Shown here: positions 25,801 to 40,800 of the stretch, one piece after another
Layout: each line of letters opens with the position of its first letter
Numbering within the stretch: the stretch's first letter is position 1
Source: Triops longicaudatus
Lineage: Eukaryota; Arthropoda; Branchiopoda; Notostraca; Triopsidae
Length of the DNA stretch: 64,000 bases
Direction: 5' to 3'
Assembly (NCBI GenBank): GCA_022885665.1
Contig: JAGQDJ010000008.1
Location: 1-64,000 of the forward strand
Notes under the pieces: generated by a model
Told to the model about the DNA's origin: nothing
Databases searched by the model: none
The model's input: only the letters and a program-made list of their open reading frames with translations
Translations under genes and position numbers: made by a program

Positions 25801-28800
25801 CAATCTCAAATTCCAAGAAGCATTAGTAAAAGACTCCATTGATCTGAAGAACGACAAAGAAAACTGACATAAAGGTAGTCAGTGTATTAAACTGGAAGGG
25901 CAAAGTTTCATACATGTACATATTACATTGTATTGTGACTATTGCAAAGTATATAGAAGATGAAATGAAAAACAAAATGCGAAAACCCCAAAAGTTTAGC
26001 CAGGCTAAAAACAATTCATTTAGCCAGGCTAATAACGCGTGGCACAATCTCCTTGATTATGAACGTTTCCTTCTTTCGGCTAGCACTCGAATTATTCATG
26101 GTTTGAATAAGTGACATTTACTTTTCCTATGCCTGCAAACGCTGGGCTTTTTGCAACCTATAATCTCGTCCAAAGTCCAAACACGGAAGTGATTTTTTTT
26201 TTTTTTGACACGAGTCTTTTCTTTTTGCACGAAAGGCTAATAACCTTTCTACGCCCTGTTTTTGTTCTCTCTGCTTAAAAAAGAAGTGGGGCCGAGAATT
26301 ATTCATCATATGCAAAGCTTTGAGCCCCATCATACGTGTGTGGGTGAGATAGAGAGCACTGGCGTGCGCGTGTGTGTGTATGTATGAGTGTAACTGGGAA
26401 AATGGAGTAGCCCTACACATAGAGTGGTATATTTATTCAGCTAGTGTTTGGCCCTGAGTCACACGCACGTTTGATTTACCGGTATAAGCTTAAGCTTTCT
26501 TTTTTTTAAAATAATAAAATATTTAAAAAAAATTCCCTGTGTTTCCGTAAAAGAGAGGGCAAGTTTGGGAAGTTGGGCAAAAGGCAGACATGAGTAGATG
26601 CGAACTCATGCCAAGTTGCACATGACAAACCGTGACGTGTAATAGACAGCTAAAAGGGGTCTCTCCTTCCTCGCCTCTTTTCGCTCGCATCTCCGTTTTA
26701 GCATCTTTCGTGCATACGGACCATCTCTTCCGAAACTCTCGTCTCTGTTGCTCTCGTTTCTTTCCGGGCTTTGGACTTTATTGACAGGAAACATGGACGC
26801 TACAGACACAGATAATCATCATTGGGCCTGGTAGCCAGAAAGGAACGGAAAGAGGAATAAATGAGTCGCGTTTTGGGTGCAAATTAGAAGCTCGAGCCTC
26901 GAAACGAACAGTGAATAGCAGAAAACACCCCTTGAGGCCCCAAGAAGGAGCCTATGACGAAACAGACACCCTGACCTGCCAAAATAAAGCACCGTAAGGA
27001 AATGAGACCAGCGAAACAGCTTTTTCCTTCATAACTGGTCGGTTTCGTCATTTTGCGCTTTCTTGCAGCTTACATCAGCATACATAAGACTTGCATCAGC
27101 GAAAACAGTTTCCAGGCAAATAAAACTGTCAACCCACTCAAGTAATGCAGTTTAAACTTGGAACATTTCGAATTTGTCGTCTCAGAAACTGCCAGCAGCT
27201 TTAATTGAACTTTCAGGTTACAGTTTAGTTCGTTATGTTGAATTTAGCTTGATCATTACAACTGGACATTACTTAAGTTGCCTGTATAGTTTTTTTAAAT
27301 TAATTTTTTACAATTTTCCGATTTTTTTTAACTACCCTCGTTCGATTTCGACGGATTGATAAAATTGAAGTTCTACTCTAGTCCAGAGCTGTTGTAAATT
27401 TCTTTTTCATGTAATTATGATTGTATACCCAGTTATACACCTTAGTAGTATTCACGTCTTGAAATCTTAGGACACATATTTTGTTGCCTGAAAATCGTTT
27501 GATACCTAATTGATTTAAGTGTATTTTGAAGTCGAGCACAGACATCGGCGTCTTTGTAGTGCAGATTTTCATTGTAAGTTTATGCTTATAGATTCTTTTA
27601 ATTTTGGTGTATTTTGAGTTTGTTTGTTACAGTGAAATTTGCGTCATACACTCGCATTATACGATGTTTTATGTACTTAAAATCTTGAAATATTTGATAG
27701 TGCAGATTATGAATTAAAGCATAGCAATCAGCGTTTATAGTCGACAATTGGACACGAAAAGCCTTAAGTTTTTTTTAGAAAATTTTCGTATTTGTTTTTC
27801 ATGTTTTAGTGCACCTCAGTAGTGGCTAAATTACTCAAACATAGGCCAAAGACGCTTGGTTTTCTTAACAGACTTAAGCAAGAAAAGAAATTCAAATGTC
27901 TTAAATTTGGAAATGGAATTTGAAAACTGCCGAGAAACCCTGCTTTATTTGTTTATTTGGGAAGCATGGCCAGGTCTGCGAAGAGCACACAAAGCAGGAA
28001 TGAGATTAATAGTAGAAATCCTTTTCGATAACCTTTTCTGTCCGGCGTTGGAATGTTCTTGGTTACTGTTTCATCGTGAGAAAAAGTTTGGGGTTGGCGT
28101 TGACCAAAGTTTATTTGGATGGCTGAGCGTGGAGAAAAAGCGGTAGAATGTCTCGCACGCAAGAGAAGAGCGAACTCGAAGGAACCAGCGCCAAAGAAAG
28201 GTGAAGTACAAAATAATGGGGTAAACGACGAGCACCGTTCTTTTCAAAAAGGCAACAGCGTTTACACTCATTATCACGCCTCAGTGTTATCAAAGCCCGA
28301 CTTCCGGTGACCTGAGTCCCCCCTCAACCCCCCACCCAGTCTGCTTTTTTGTTTGTCCTCGTACTTGGCTCCTTCATGGCTTCACAGTGATTCCAGTATC
28401 GCGTCCTTTTCTTATTTATTTATTTTTTTTTTTATTGAGAGAAAGACTTCGCTTCCATCAAGTCATGCAAAGCCTCTTGTCTCGTCCTCTCCGTCCAGCA
28501 AAAGAAAAGCCGGGACATGACAAGCACCGAAGCAGTCTATGTCGGCTCTGTGCCGGGGTTAGTGTATGTTCTAATAGATTTGTTGGGAAAGCGCGTCGTT
28601 GAAGCGCAAACTGGATCGCCATAGAAACCTGATCAAACTTACTGCTAATTTCATGGCCGAATCCTCCCACCGTAACCTTTTTCCTCTCTTAAAAATCCAT
28701 TAAGTAGTAAAAAGGGAGATGGAACAAAAGCTATTGGTACGTGCCTTCGATATCGATCTTGGAGGTAAATAGATCAGAAAAAAGACTTCCCGCAGGAAAT

Positions 28801-31800
28801 TGCAGACTTTCCACTTTGTGATTTAGCTCCATTTGCATGGAAGAGCCCCATTAATGCTTTTGTGTCTATTGCATGATTAAGCAAAATGCACCAGGAAAAA
28901 AGGGATGACGTGACGTAGCCGTGTGTGGCTCTGGATTATCCTTGATTATAAGGCACTCCAAATCCGGTTGCACGCCTCACATTTGCGTCTACCTTTCATA
29001 GAAAGGTAGACGCAAAGGTAGACGTCTATGTTCAATCGTAATACCAAAACACTTAACTTATCTAGTTTAACAATGTAACCTTCCAATATTTGCACTTCTC
29101 CGTAAATTACCCCAAAATTGGGTCACAGTTGTTGGAACTTGAGTAACGGAATAGAAGTTCAAATAGAATGTAAAATAGAATGTAAAAATGTATCAAAATT
29201 TAATTCTTTTGACATACTACGAAACCATACATGATATTACAAGAAGAACTTGACCAATTTCGGTTTTCTTTTTCCCGCACTTTTTTTAATCCGTTCAATT
29301 TCCATTTTTCTGGTTAATAATAAATTATCAAAAATTCAGCTAAATTGCAGAATACAAAATACGTAGTGCCTTTAAAAAAAAGTTGTACACTTAAAATATC
29401 TGAGGTTCTATTACACAGGTCTATTTAATTCACCTCGCTTTAAACATTAAGCATTGCCTCAACAATAATAAAGTAGCGCATATGTAGACCACTATGTAGG
29501 TCGTACGAATACAACACTTGCAAGCTAACTAAAATAAGTATTTTTGAAAGCAAGGTATCCGAATAAAGTGCATTGTAAGCTATCAAACTTGGCCGAAAAA
29601 AGTAAAACGCATGTACTCATTGCACTGTAACATTGATGAGCCATGAGCTTTTGCTTATGATAAACTAAATAAAAATAAAATAAATAAAATAGAATAAATA
29701 AAAAACGATGGCCGAAAATAAGTATCTTTTCGAGATTGTTATTCATCGTCGAAATGGGAGTGAACAGCAGCCTTATTTTTAAGTACAGAAGAATGGGTGT
29801 CTTTATGCCAGGGCCCAAAGACAAGAGACGCAGAAGACGCAGAACTTTAGCTTGCATGAGTCATTCAGTTCGTTGAAATGTAGCGCTTTGAAACGGGTGA
29901 CACGCTACTTGTCTGCCCACGACCATTGACAACGTATCCCGCGTCTTTCGAAGGTAAAGCTGTGGCTACCCTGACCTCCTGGCAAGCCACCTTCTTGCGC
30001 CCGTGTCCACACACTTTGCACAGCGCCTGCTTCCCTCCCAGTCCGTTAGTGCGGCAACATTCGGCAAGTTTCGGCAAGACTTTTAAACGAGCAGACTGAC
30101 GTCGCTCTGTCTGCTGAGTTCCCGCCAGCGGAAAGGTCCGAGCTACACGTGGACGCCTTGTTTTTTCACTGTTGAAAGAGGCTAATAAAAACGAGAATAG
30201 ACAGAGATAAAGGGGACGCGCAGAGACACAAAGACGGAGCAAAAGACACACTTTGGTGCTGTTGACACTTTTTAGTCATTTTGGGGCTTGAAAGGCTTCT
30301 TTGAGGGGGTTTCCTAGAAGGGCTAGTTTGTCACGTTGGGTTAAAAGACGAGCTGAGCAGAGGGAAAAAGTGCTCAGCCGTTTTCCGCATTCTTGGCGAT
30401 TTATGAACTGGTAGAAAACATCGCTAAGCGTTATTAGCAACAACAGGAGTCATGAACACACCCACACAGACCTACTTCGAAGCCTTTCCAGTAATAGTTT
30501 CTTTTGATAAAAAAAGCAACACTGTAAACTGCTATAAGGTTCAAGTATTAAATGTGCGAAAACTTAAGCCCGCAAAAAGCGAATTGTAAACACAAAGAGA
30601 TAAAAGCTGATATGACATTGTTGGGTGCCAAACAAGAATTGGCCGCGTTCACCACCTTAGACTTGTAAAAAGAAATAAAATGGACAAAATGGCCCTGTGA
30701 ACTGGACCGTACTTGGCTCAAGGAAAAGAAGAGCATCGAACTTTTCGCGCTTGGTGATTGAACCCGACTTAACGTAAAAGCACTACAATACTCAGCGATT
30801 CTAGACATTTTTTTTCACCATTCAAAAACTAGCACCATTTTTCGTTTCATTTTTTTGGGCCTTCATTGAGCCAAGATTGGAGTGAAACGTTTCTTTTAGT
30901 TGTAACAGGGGTGTAAAACGTATTTTTCCCCTTTTTATTGTTCAAGGGGTAATAAACCCCGTCGCTATAACCCTAGTCAATTGCCACGACCCTCGTATGG
31001 ACAGGCCATTGATTCTTTCCGAGTCCATTCACGGAAAAAGGTGCTAGATCCTCTTTCCGTTCGAAAGAATTGATTGTAAAATTAAAAAAAAAATCAAAAC
31101 TGTTTCAAGGCTAAACGCTTAAGAAAGCGAAAGCGAAAAAAGACGAAATTTTCGTCCGAGTGTAGAACCGCAAGATTGAAGCGGGAAAGTTATTACTCGT
31201 TTATCATCTCTAAATTACTTGTCTTGATTTGTTATTTTATATACGCTTTTATTTGTATATATTTATTATATGTTTTTGCTTTACTTGCGTTGTCTGTATT
31301 GTAAGGCTTGCGGGAGCATTTCCTGTATACTATAGCGTCTCGATTTAAGGTAAACTAGACTCTGTCTGGAGGGAAAAGGCGGTAAACAGTTATGCAAAGA
31401 AAACAGCGTACCGAGGATTCGATGACGCAAGAGAGAGCACAATGTTCATGTATATAGAGTAAACCCTCAATGTCTGAAAATACCCGGGAAAGTCTGATAT
31501 TCTGAGTATCCACGCTCGAGCAATCATGTGGACGAAACGTGGCACCAATTCAAACACTTTTTAATCATATAAAAATCGTCGTTCTGCTCCAGTGTTGACG
31601 CACTTGACAAATTTCCTAAACTCCAATCTCACAAGTTGCCATGAATATCCTAGTGTAAAACTCCACAAGCAACGCATTGCTATTCCTGTCATATCTTCCC
31701 TAAAACGTAACAAAGCTCAAAAGCTTGCAAGAGCCATCAGACAAGTTAAAAAGTCCCGAAATGTGAGAGCCAGGTACTTTTTAAGGAGTTGTTTCGCTTT

Positions 31801-34800
31801 TTTACGACTCGCGTTTCTCTATTTATTAATTATTATTTTCGACATTCAAAACCGTCCAAAAAGGAAAAAGACAACCGCTCCAAAACCTGGAATAGGTGTC
31901 TAGCAAGGCTACTCAGCTCCCTGCGAGATTTGAGAAACCGTGTCCTTTTGGTACTATCGAAAGGAGTAATGAAGACACAAACACAGACACACGTACACAC
32001 ACGTCACGTGACCCGAGGAAGATGAGAGACCACCCTTGTGATGTTGGCATGGACGAGTTTTTCAGGCCGACTTGCACGCACAACAGAGTCAACAGATTAC
32101 TAACTTTCCTGCGAAAAAAAAGAAGGGGAGAAAAGCTGGTACGTGGGTACACCCAATCTGGTCGACACGGTGCCTACACAAGGTGCACCAGATGCTACCA
32201 ATAACTGCTTACATAAATACACAGGTCAAGTGACCTCAAGAAGGCGAAATCTTGAACCAAAAAATAAATTAAAAAACAAATTAAAATACGAAATTACTTG
32301 AGAAAAATCAGAAAGAAGGATTAAAAAGTTGCAAGCTTACAACCACTACTTACCGGAGAACTTGACAGTGCGTTAGCAAGACTACTGATACTGTCCTGGA
32401 AATCATACCCCCCCTTTACCACCATAGGTGGGCAACGGGGGTTGCCCACCTTTTTTGCATACCTCTTTTGGGTTCCTGTGTAGTGCCAGTGCGTGTGTGG
32501 CGGCCGGTGTTGTGTGCCTGGCATGGCTAATGGTAACTGGCGACGTGGACGGACTGGGCAAGTAAGCGGGCACCGAGGCCAGCCAAAAGCCAGGGGGGCC
32601 GAACCTTGCCAGAGACGACGTTGTGGGGCCTGGTGTTTGCTGCCAGCAGGGACCACACAAGCAGTGGTCAACTTTCGGTCAGCCAGAAACAGAGGAACAC
32701 TTTTTGGAGTTAAAAAAGAAAAATATATGTATATATATTTTTTCAAATATTTTCGATGGGTTTGAAGTCAAAATATGGGCGAAACAAGGACAACTTCTCG
32801 ACAGTAGGCTGAAAAGACGTTTCACATTCCAGATGGGCGGTAAAGCTAGCAGAAATGTCCAGGAATGCTTTACTAATCGAGCAAGGGCTTTCTTACGGCT
32901 CGGACAAATGGAAATATTCCAGTGAGGATTTACAGGACTTACTTTCAACATCTGTTGGTAGATGAGAAACTTCGAAAGTAAATCTCTGAGTAAAATTGCT
33001 GACGAGCAATCAGTTGACCGCGGTGGTTATGGTCAATTGGTTTCTTTTAAGGACGTTTGTGGGGAAAAACGGCAAGGGGAATTTCATAACGTCTGGCATT
33101 GAAGTTACTGGCCACGGCCTTTAACAGACCTTCCGGCTTGGAAGTCATTGATTATCGACAAAAAATAATTAATGAAAAAAATAACAAAACAGACAACATT
33201 GAGCCCAAGTTGAAAATTAAACTGAAATATTCAACAAACGATACAACGAAACTAAACGTAAGTAAGCAAATAATCGCAGTACTATAAGATATATTAAAAG
33301 TGGCCACTAACGATAACACCATCAATAAGCGAAAGCTAATCATGGTTTTTGAGATCGGTAAAATAAAAATCTAAAAATTGCACTTAAAACTTAAAAAGGG
33401 ATAGAAATTGCACGAGGAAAACAATAAAAGTACAAAAAGCGCGAATTTTGCATAAGGAAAACTTTCTGGCGAATTACCTCGAACATTCTCTAATGTGTTT
33501 CCAAGAAGGAAATACTGTTTTCGATATTCGACGCAAATAGTGAGACTAAGTCGGATACCTGTTTTGTGCACATAGTTGGCATATTTTTTGGTCTTGTACC
33601 CAGTCACCTTCCCAGAATGTTAACACAAAAAACGCAATCAAAAGAAGCTGAAAAAAGAGGTAATCCCATTTCTTTTATTTTTTATTCTTAGGACTTAGGA
33701 GTAGGACTGGATCTAAAATGGAGGGTATTTAATCCCTCTATTTAGGAAGCTGCGGGGAAAATTCAGGGATAGGTTGGGAGGCAGAAGGGGTTGTGTGATA
33801 ATGGGGCAGCGAAAGGGTGGGAGAGACAAGACACCCACCCAAGTATGTGCCAGGTGTGCTGACCACCTGACTATGATGAGGATGACAATGAATATGAAGA
33901 CATTACGACCCCCAACAGTAACCGGTTTGGCCCTCGCTCAGGCTACCAAAGGAGCATTCGTAAGGCGGCGACCGCAGCTTAATTGGACAGCTTGATGGCA
34001 CTGGGCTTGCTTGGGAGATTAAGATGTTTGCGGACCTGGCGCACCGTAGAAAAGGAGCCATGACCAACGCTGTATACAAGGGAGAAATTATTCAAAGAAA
34101 TGCACGAAACTCGGCTACCAAACGTTAAAGACCCACGTGAGCCTTATAAACGCTCAAATCGGTAGTTTTCTCTACTCGAACCTCGTTTTTAATATATTCT
34201 GAAGCAAACAGCTTCAGTGTTGACTTCGGAAAATTCGCCATAATCAGTATTTAACGAACCAGTAATTTAAACAAGTCGAGCATTTTCAAGGAAAGCGTTC
34301 CAGGAAAAATGTGTCATGTAAAAAAGGCCTTGTGAGATAAGAGACACACTTTCATATCCGAAAGTGCTCCCAACCTGCGATTTTTTTCTTTTTTTCAGTA
34401 CAAGCGGGGGTGTTGAGCCGGACGGAATGTTAAAAAGGCGCAATGTGAGCATGTATGTATGTGTGTGGTGGGCTTTAGCAACATGGCGGTGTGCACAGTA
34501 TCTTAAACCTTGTGAAGCTTTGGTTTCTCTCTCGTCGAACCTTTTAAGGTATCAGCTTGTCTGATAAACACGAGCCTGAGCTAGGACGCTCCAGCTTGAG
34601 CTTTAAGAGCCGGATCCTCCTAAAGAGGGAGTTGCACGGAAAGAGAATATGGAAAACCCTCCCTAAACAGGAATCACGAGAATCACGAGCGAACATGCCG
34701 TGCTTGCGCACTTTTGATTTTGTGCATTTGGCAATGGAATACTACAACTGGCTGAAGAGCCCTACAGTCAGTGTTTTCCAGTAAATTACCCAGCATTTGG

Positions 34801-37800
34801 GTTAGAAAAAAGAGAAATTTGCAGACTGAAATGAGTGTCTGAAAATTTCGTTTTGGAAACGTTTCGAAATTTTGAAAAATGAAAGGTAGCAAATTTGTTA
34901 CATAGCTTTCGTTGGTCTTCTCGACAAAGTCTATTAGATATCGATTCAAAACTTTCCTGTCAAGAGATTATGACTCAATTACGTGTTTTCGAAAAATCGC
35001 TTGAGCCATTACGATTCCTGTATCTTTCGGATTTATTTGTATTTTTTAAGTTTGATAAGCACACGAGCACAGCTCGTTCGGAATGTTATAGCGTAGCTGA
35101 AACTTGATCTTTTCTCCCAAAATTGTATTTATACTTGGTAATAAGGGCTACTTGTTGATTTCGGGTAATGATATAGCGTCCTTCTTTTAAGCACTGCATA
35201 CTAAGCCTATGGCTGCGTCAAACGCTGGAAACGCGATCTGCACACAGCACACGAAAAGCGCCGTGTGCCATACTCGTCTTTGCCTTAAGAAACACGCCGG
35301 TCCAAACCCGCCCCGCCCCGCTTGCATATACCGTCGTGCACACACTTGTGTGGTCCGGGCGAGCTTTGGGTTAGTTGGTGGTAGCGTTGCCTGCAACGTT
35401 GGCTTTAGGTGTAATAGGCCAAATATACACGCTGAGGGAGATAAGCTTATTAAGGTTCTTTTTCATCTCCGGGACGCAAAGAAAAAAGGATGGAAATGCA
35501 TAACTCTCTATTTTCTCGGCTCATTTTGTGGGTTCTTCCCGGCTGGCCTAATCAGCACGTTGCAGACCAACTTCATTGCAGTCATAATCGTGGCCCAGCG
35601 TTCTATAGCCTTACTGGGACAAGGACGGTCAGGGGCGTAGTTTTCCATCTCGCATCTCTCTCGTTTCCCAGCCCCACTCCCCCCCAACCCCCTCACACTC
35701 TGCAAGGGCACGTTGTCGTAAATCTTGAAATTCCCCGTTTGGGCCCGTAACCTTTTCGCTGGACAAGAGAGAAACCTTATCTAGAGTATATTACTTTCGG
35801 TTTCGATTCAAAGGAGGTCTTTTTTTTTTTTTGGGGGGGGGGGGACGTGTTACCCCTCCTTCCCAACCTCCCACTGAGAACACATCCAAACCTAGCAAGC
35901 TACACGGGAATAATTAGCGATGTTGATTATGGACTATAAAACTCGCAATAAAAACAAAAGATAATCAATTCACGGCTGAAAAGTAGGAGAAACAATACTG
36001 TTGGGAAGAGCCACAGGATCTTCAGAAATATTTAAATCATTGTGGCAGTGTAGAATGGTGCAATAATTCTGGAACGATTATAAGTTTTCAAGAATTAAAT
36101 TGTTAACAAAATATATGAATAAAAATTTATTTTTTTAAAAGAGTCAAAATGAATAAAGAATGAAGTTAAATTAAATCGTTAAAGCTTTTGGGTAGGATTC
36201 GATGATGGATGATGATGTATTAATTCGTTAGGATCGTTTAAGTGGCAGATTCATTAACAAATGTGCGAACTGTGGCCGTACAGCGAGACCAGTCCATTAC
36301 TTCATCGAGTGTTCATTCCGAGATGAAGTAATTATACATTCTCAGCTTCTTTTCAAGCTGTCGAGACCGACATGACTAAACGGGAACCGTCTCCGATTTT
36401 TTCCCGTCGTCTTTTTAAGCTTACATGTGTATGTGTGTGGAATAACTTGGGTGGAAAAAGGGGGGAAAGGAATTTCGCGTTTGGTGGTCAACCAGTGAAT
36501 AACCTGATTGCCGTGTTTGGAACTAGAAGGCTATGTTAGAAAACTTTCAAAAGAAAAAAAAAGCTCGCAGGGTTTTAAGTCCAGCTTGGGAAAAGTCAAA
36601 AGTATAACTTCTTGAAAAGTCACTTTGAACAAGCAGCAACGCACACGTAGAAGCTCGAAGGAAACTGTTTAAAAAATACCGCAAGTTTTTTCTCTCCAGT
36701 TTTACCCAGAGGGGCCTAAGACGTGTTCTTTTACGACCAGTGCTTGGGAACTGCGGTAAAATACTAGCTCACACACGCAGTTCAACATTCCCTTCTTTGC
36801 ATACTAAGCGGCTCGGCTTTTTTAGGATTATTGTGTTACCAACTCCCCCCTTATCCCTCTGTCAGAAAAAGTTACAATGTCTTAACCATAACGAACTTCC
36901 GACCGTAACATCCAACTCAACATTTTCTTGATTTTTTCCTATTTTTTTTCAATAATTTTGAAACACAATTTTCTAACAAATCCAAGAAAAATGGTGAATT
37001 CATTAGAATTGTGAATTTTCTTGATATTTTTAATGATTGAACTTAATTTCTCTTGAAGATTTATTTTAAGAGAAATCTTTTATTTGTCACCATGTTCAGA
37101 TTTTTAAAGAATTATAAAGAATTAAAAAATATAATGAATTTGTAGTATTTCAGTGTAAGGAAAGGTAAGGTTATAATTGAAGGGCACGAGTCACGATTTG
37201 GGCATTTCTTCATTTCTTTTGCATTGGCATATAGACTTCAAAGATGGCGTCTTAGGCAGAATCTTTCGGATTCTTCCACAAGGCAAAAAATGATTGGACT
37301 CGTTCCAGATCTCCGTCGTCTCCTTCCCCTTCCGTGAACGCTGTTCTCTGGTGCTTGGCCTTATTTTTTAAAATATTTTTCTTATTTTTTTTTTTAGCAG
37401 AAATAACTTATTTTTAAAAAGCCCTTTCTTAAGTGTCCACTGCAACTAATTTAGTCGTACAGCACCACGATCTGGCTGCGAGGACTTTTAGGGGTTAGAA
37501 TTCAGACAGACAGGTCCCTATCTTGCTTTTCTTGTTTCTAAAAAGTCTTTTTTGGCTTTCTCGGTGTTTCTGTTAGGCAAGCAACAGCTGTCGTGGAATT
37601 TTCGAGTGTTGCACCCAACAGTTTGACACAGTGCCATCTGGACTGGACGTTTTATAGCAGCTCGTTTCGGCTTCATATTCCTCTTGAAAGAGCGGAAAAA
37701 AATAATATTAATAAAAAATGTATGACAGCTGATACGGGCAAAAAGATTAGATTGGGCGCAAATTTACGCCTCTTTTATAAAAAAGGTTGTAGCATTGTAT

Positions 37801-40800
37801 CATTATTTTTTTTTAAAAAAAAAACTTTGTAGCATTAGTTTTTATTGTCTTCAATACGTCAATAGTCTAAGAAAATCGCTTGAAAAAAGGGCGAAAACGT
37901 TGCTTTCTTTTGCGGTGGGCGGAGCCTAGGAGAAGTAAGCCGACACAAAAGAGCTCAAGACAAGATTTGTATGTTAGCAGGAGATAAGAACAACACTTGA
38001 AGTTGGTTTGTGAAGCAAAAAGAGAGCGAGGGAAACGGAAGGTTTTTCTCAGCCTGAAGACTTCCAGGTGTTCTTTGATTGAACACGTGATGTCCAGATT
38101 AATCCCGCGAGCTTTTCCACGACAAGTTTACATGCCACGCGAGGCCTTAGGAAAGGGTGGGAATGATTCCTATGTAAAATTACGAAGCGTTAGGTCCCTG
38201 CGTTAATTGGAAATGAAGAATGTGCGCAAAGTGAAAATGTATGTCAGTGAGCGAGTCCAGAATCTGATTTATGGAAATGTTTTATACCTCCAAGTGGAGT
38301 AAATAAAATAAAAAAGAACGGAATAAAGGAATTAAGGGGTTACATAGCTTTCGAGTTCGTTCGAGCTTGCGTGTTAGACCAGTCAAAAATATCCTTTAAG
38401 GTATTCCTTCACAAGCTTTGAGTTTCGACTACAAAAAGTACGTCAAAGCACTGACTACGAACATTGCAATGAACATGCATAGCAAGGGAGACACAAGAGC
38501 TTAGTGTTTCAATTTGGGTAATTTACTATTCGAAAGAAATGTGCATTGGCCACATTTAGAACATGTACCAAAACTTTACAGTCGCCATAGTTTTGCAAAT
38601 TACGTAACTGTTTTGCATGCATCGTTTTCGCAACTTTCAGAATAATTTCACCGTGGATATCGTATTGAACTGAAAGTTAATGTATTTCATTGTATGCTCT
38701 TGTCTGAAGAACATTTAGCTGAATTTGACTCAAATTTTGTGTTCCGAAGTATTGTTTCATATTCGATATTGTAATTTAATATCAAGCCTTTATTTAACTA
38801 TATTTAGAATCTTCAATTTATTCGAGAAAAAGGCATTCTACGCTCATTTGTCATACAAACGAATTAACATACCACGTACGGAAATTGTTGAGTATTGTGA
38901 AACACGTTGCAAAATTCTCGACGTTAGCTGACAGCAGTTGGAAGAATTCGCAAGGTGTGTAGTAATATGCTCGCGTGTATAAGGTTTACTATCTGAAAGT
39001 ATTGAGAAATGGCCATCCTTGCTTGTGGTAATTTGCCGACCCAAAGCCAAGCTAGTGAAGGTATTTTTAGTCCTTTTTTGAGGAAAAGCTGCAAGTTTTA
39101 CACGTCTGGGAACCTCCTTGAGGCGGGTTGTGTAAGGATTCAGGGAATCACATGAAAACTTGAAATGTTGGCACCACATATCCGGAGGGGAAGCTGGCAA
39201 AAACGTAATCCGAATCCTTTGAAAGGTGGGAGGCTCGGTGGGAGTTGCTTCCAAGCTAGTAAACTGCTGATGGCTGACGCAGTTACCGTTCTACTTTCAT
39301 TTCTTTTCGATCTCGGCAGCAGGGGTCATTCGATATGTGTGCTACAACATATTAGGTCCCTTTCTCCTCCTCCCTCCCCCAACTGAACGGTGTTACTGTG
39401 CAGCTTCTTTGCTTGCAACCCGAAAACCCTGGCTGTAAACATATCAAATTCTGCCAAACAATTAGCTTTCATTCCTGGAAAATAAACACCTAAATAGGAG
39501 TATAAACACAAAAAACGAAACTACTCTAAATAAACATTCAAAGACATTGAGTATTTACTTAGTGTAGTTCTCTTTACGCTGATAATTGTTTATTTTTGTA
39601 AAGACGCTAAGATAATACATTAATTAAACTAAAATATGTATATAAATAAAAAAATCTTTTTTCTTTTTGCCGAATGTTGATCGAGTAAGAATGTTGTTAC
39701 ATAAGTTTAGAAATCGGTTCGAGGAAGGGCTACCCATAAATAAACAATGCAAGAGTCTTGAGAAGTGAATGTCTTGTTTGATTTGGCGCCCATTGTCAAG
39801 TATTCGGCAAGCGACTAATTTTACTGTCCTCCGCGCAGGTTTATGACCGCTTTTTATGGCCATAGTAGTAGTGTAGTATCACGGGCAAAAGGGGCACAAA
39901 GTAAAAAGGTTGAGGAAGGTGGGGTGGCGGGGGAAACGAGTCACAACACTGAAAAATCCCAGACCTGATTTCATTGCCGGGAGTCAGCTCGTTGCGGGTC
40001 GGGGAACCGCGCGAGCTTCCCGGCCTGTGCGGCAGGGGAGAACGGCCACCAGAAAGCGCTCGGCGTGTTACCCAGACTGCGTGGCTACGCTGTCCAACCT
40101 TGACTCGAAACGCTGACGTCATGCTCAGCGTTTTTTTTTTTACTATTTTCTTCTTATCTACCACCTCCACTCTCGTTTCACTGGTGCTTCGGTGTATCTG
40201 GTACACTATTTCGAAAGTACACAATGCTAATATTCACCAAAGTAGGTCTCTTTCTCCCGTAAGGAAGAAAAACTCCTTTAGGTCCCTACCGGGGACCTAA
40301 GCTCCCATTTCTAGCCCCAAAGCTGGAGGAATATTAATAACCGCCCTTTTTTAATTTTTCCGTTGAGGGTCTTGTGCCATCCGACAAAACTTGTCTTGTA
40401 TTTTTTGCTAAACTTGTATTTTTTGTCTGTTTCTTTTTTTTCTGTTGATTTTACGCAGCTGGCTTACCTACGGCATCTGGATTAGCGGATGTCACGCTCA
40501 AGTCTCGAGCACGATTAACGCTCCGGTGTCGAGCAACGGGTGTTCCCATGCCTTCCTTGACATGGTTCAAGGATGGTAAAGAGATTCGACCCAGTAAGCG
40601 AATCCGCATCAAAACCAAAAAGTAACTTATTTAATTCTTCCACGTGCTTTGTTTCATCCTTTTTAGTTCGTATCTTATATCAGTGCTTCTCAATAGTGGG
40701 TAAATTAACCAAATATGGGTAAAATTCGTCTTTGTAATGGAGCTGATATCAAGAAGAGCAGAAATTATAATTTAATAAAATTCAGTCCGAAAGAACTCAA

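Larger units (their letters stand above)
23597..40458 (+). other. First intron of vein (about 16.9 kb)
   Basis: Donor G|GTAAGT after the signal/N-terminal exon, acceptor TTTTACGCAG before the Ig exon, both phase 1. No other gene could be supported inside on either strand, though GC-rich islands occur near 24.4-25.3, 28.3-28.6, 29.9-30.3, 32.4-32.7, 35.2-35.7 and 40.0 kb. Two strong hairpins (28,982 and 32,426) are listed separately. Long first introns of growth-factor genes often hold enhancers; that is inference here. Confidence 0.8.

Noticed and set aside
29865..30251. 128-codon minus-strand frame with a hydrophobic start and cysteines (AECCRTNG), faintly like an insulin A chain
   Set aside because: It opens with GTG rather than ATG, the third A-chain cysteine position is glycine, and it lies in a GC-rich island where other frames are also open.
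32321..32746. 141-codon minus-strand frame
   Set aside because: Sits in a GC-rich intronic patch that contains the hairpin, is low in complexity, and has no domain or conserved start.
33862..33990. Plus-strand frame with a striking acidic run (DYDEDDNEYEDITTPNS) to a stop
   Set aside because: A stop lies two codons upstream and there is no acceptor between, so it cannot be an exon. Likely chance.
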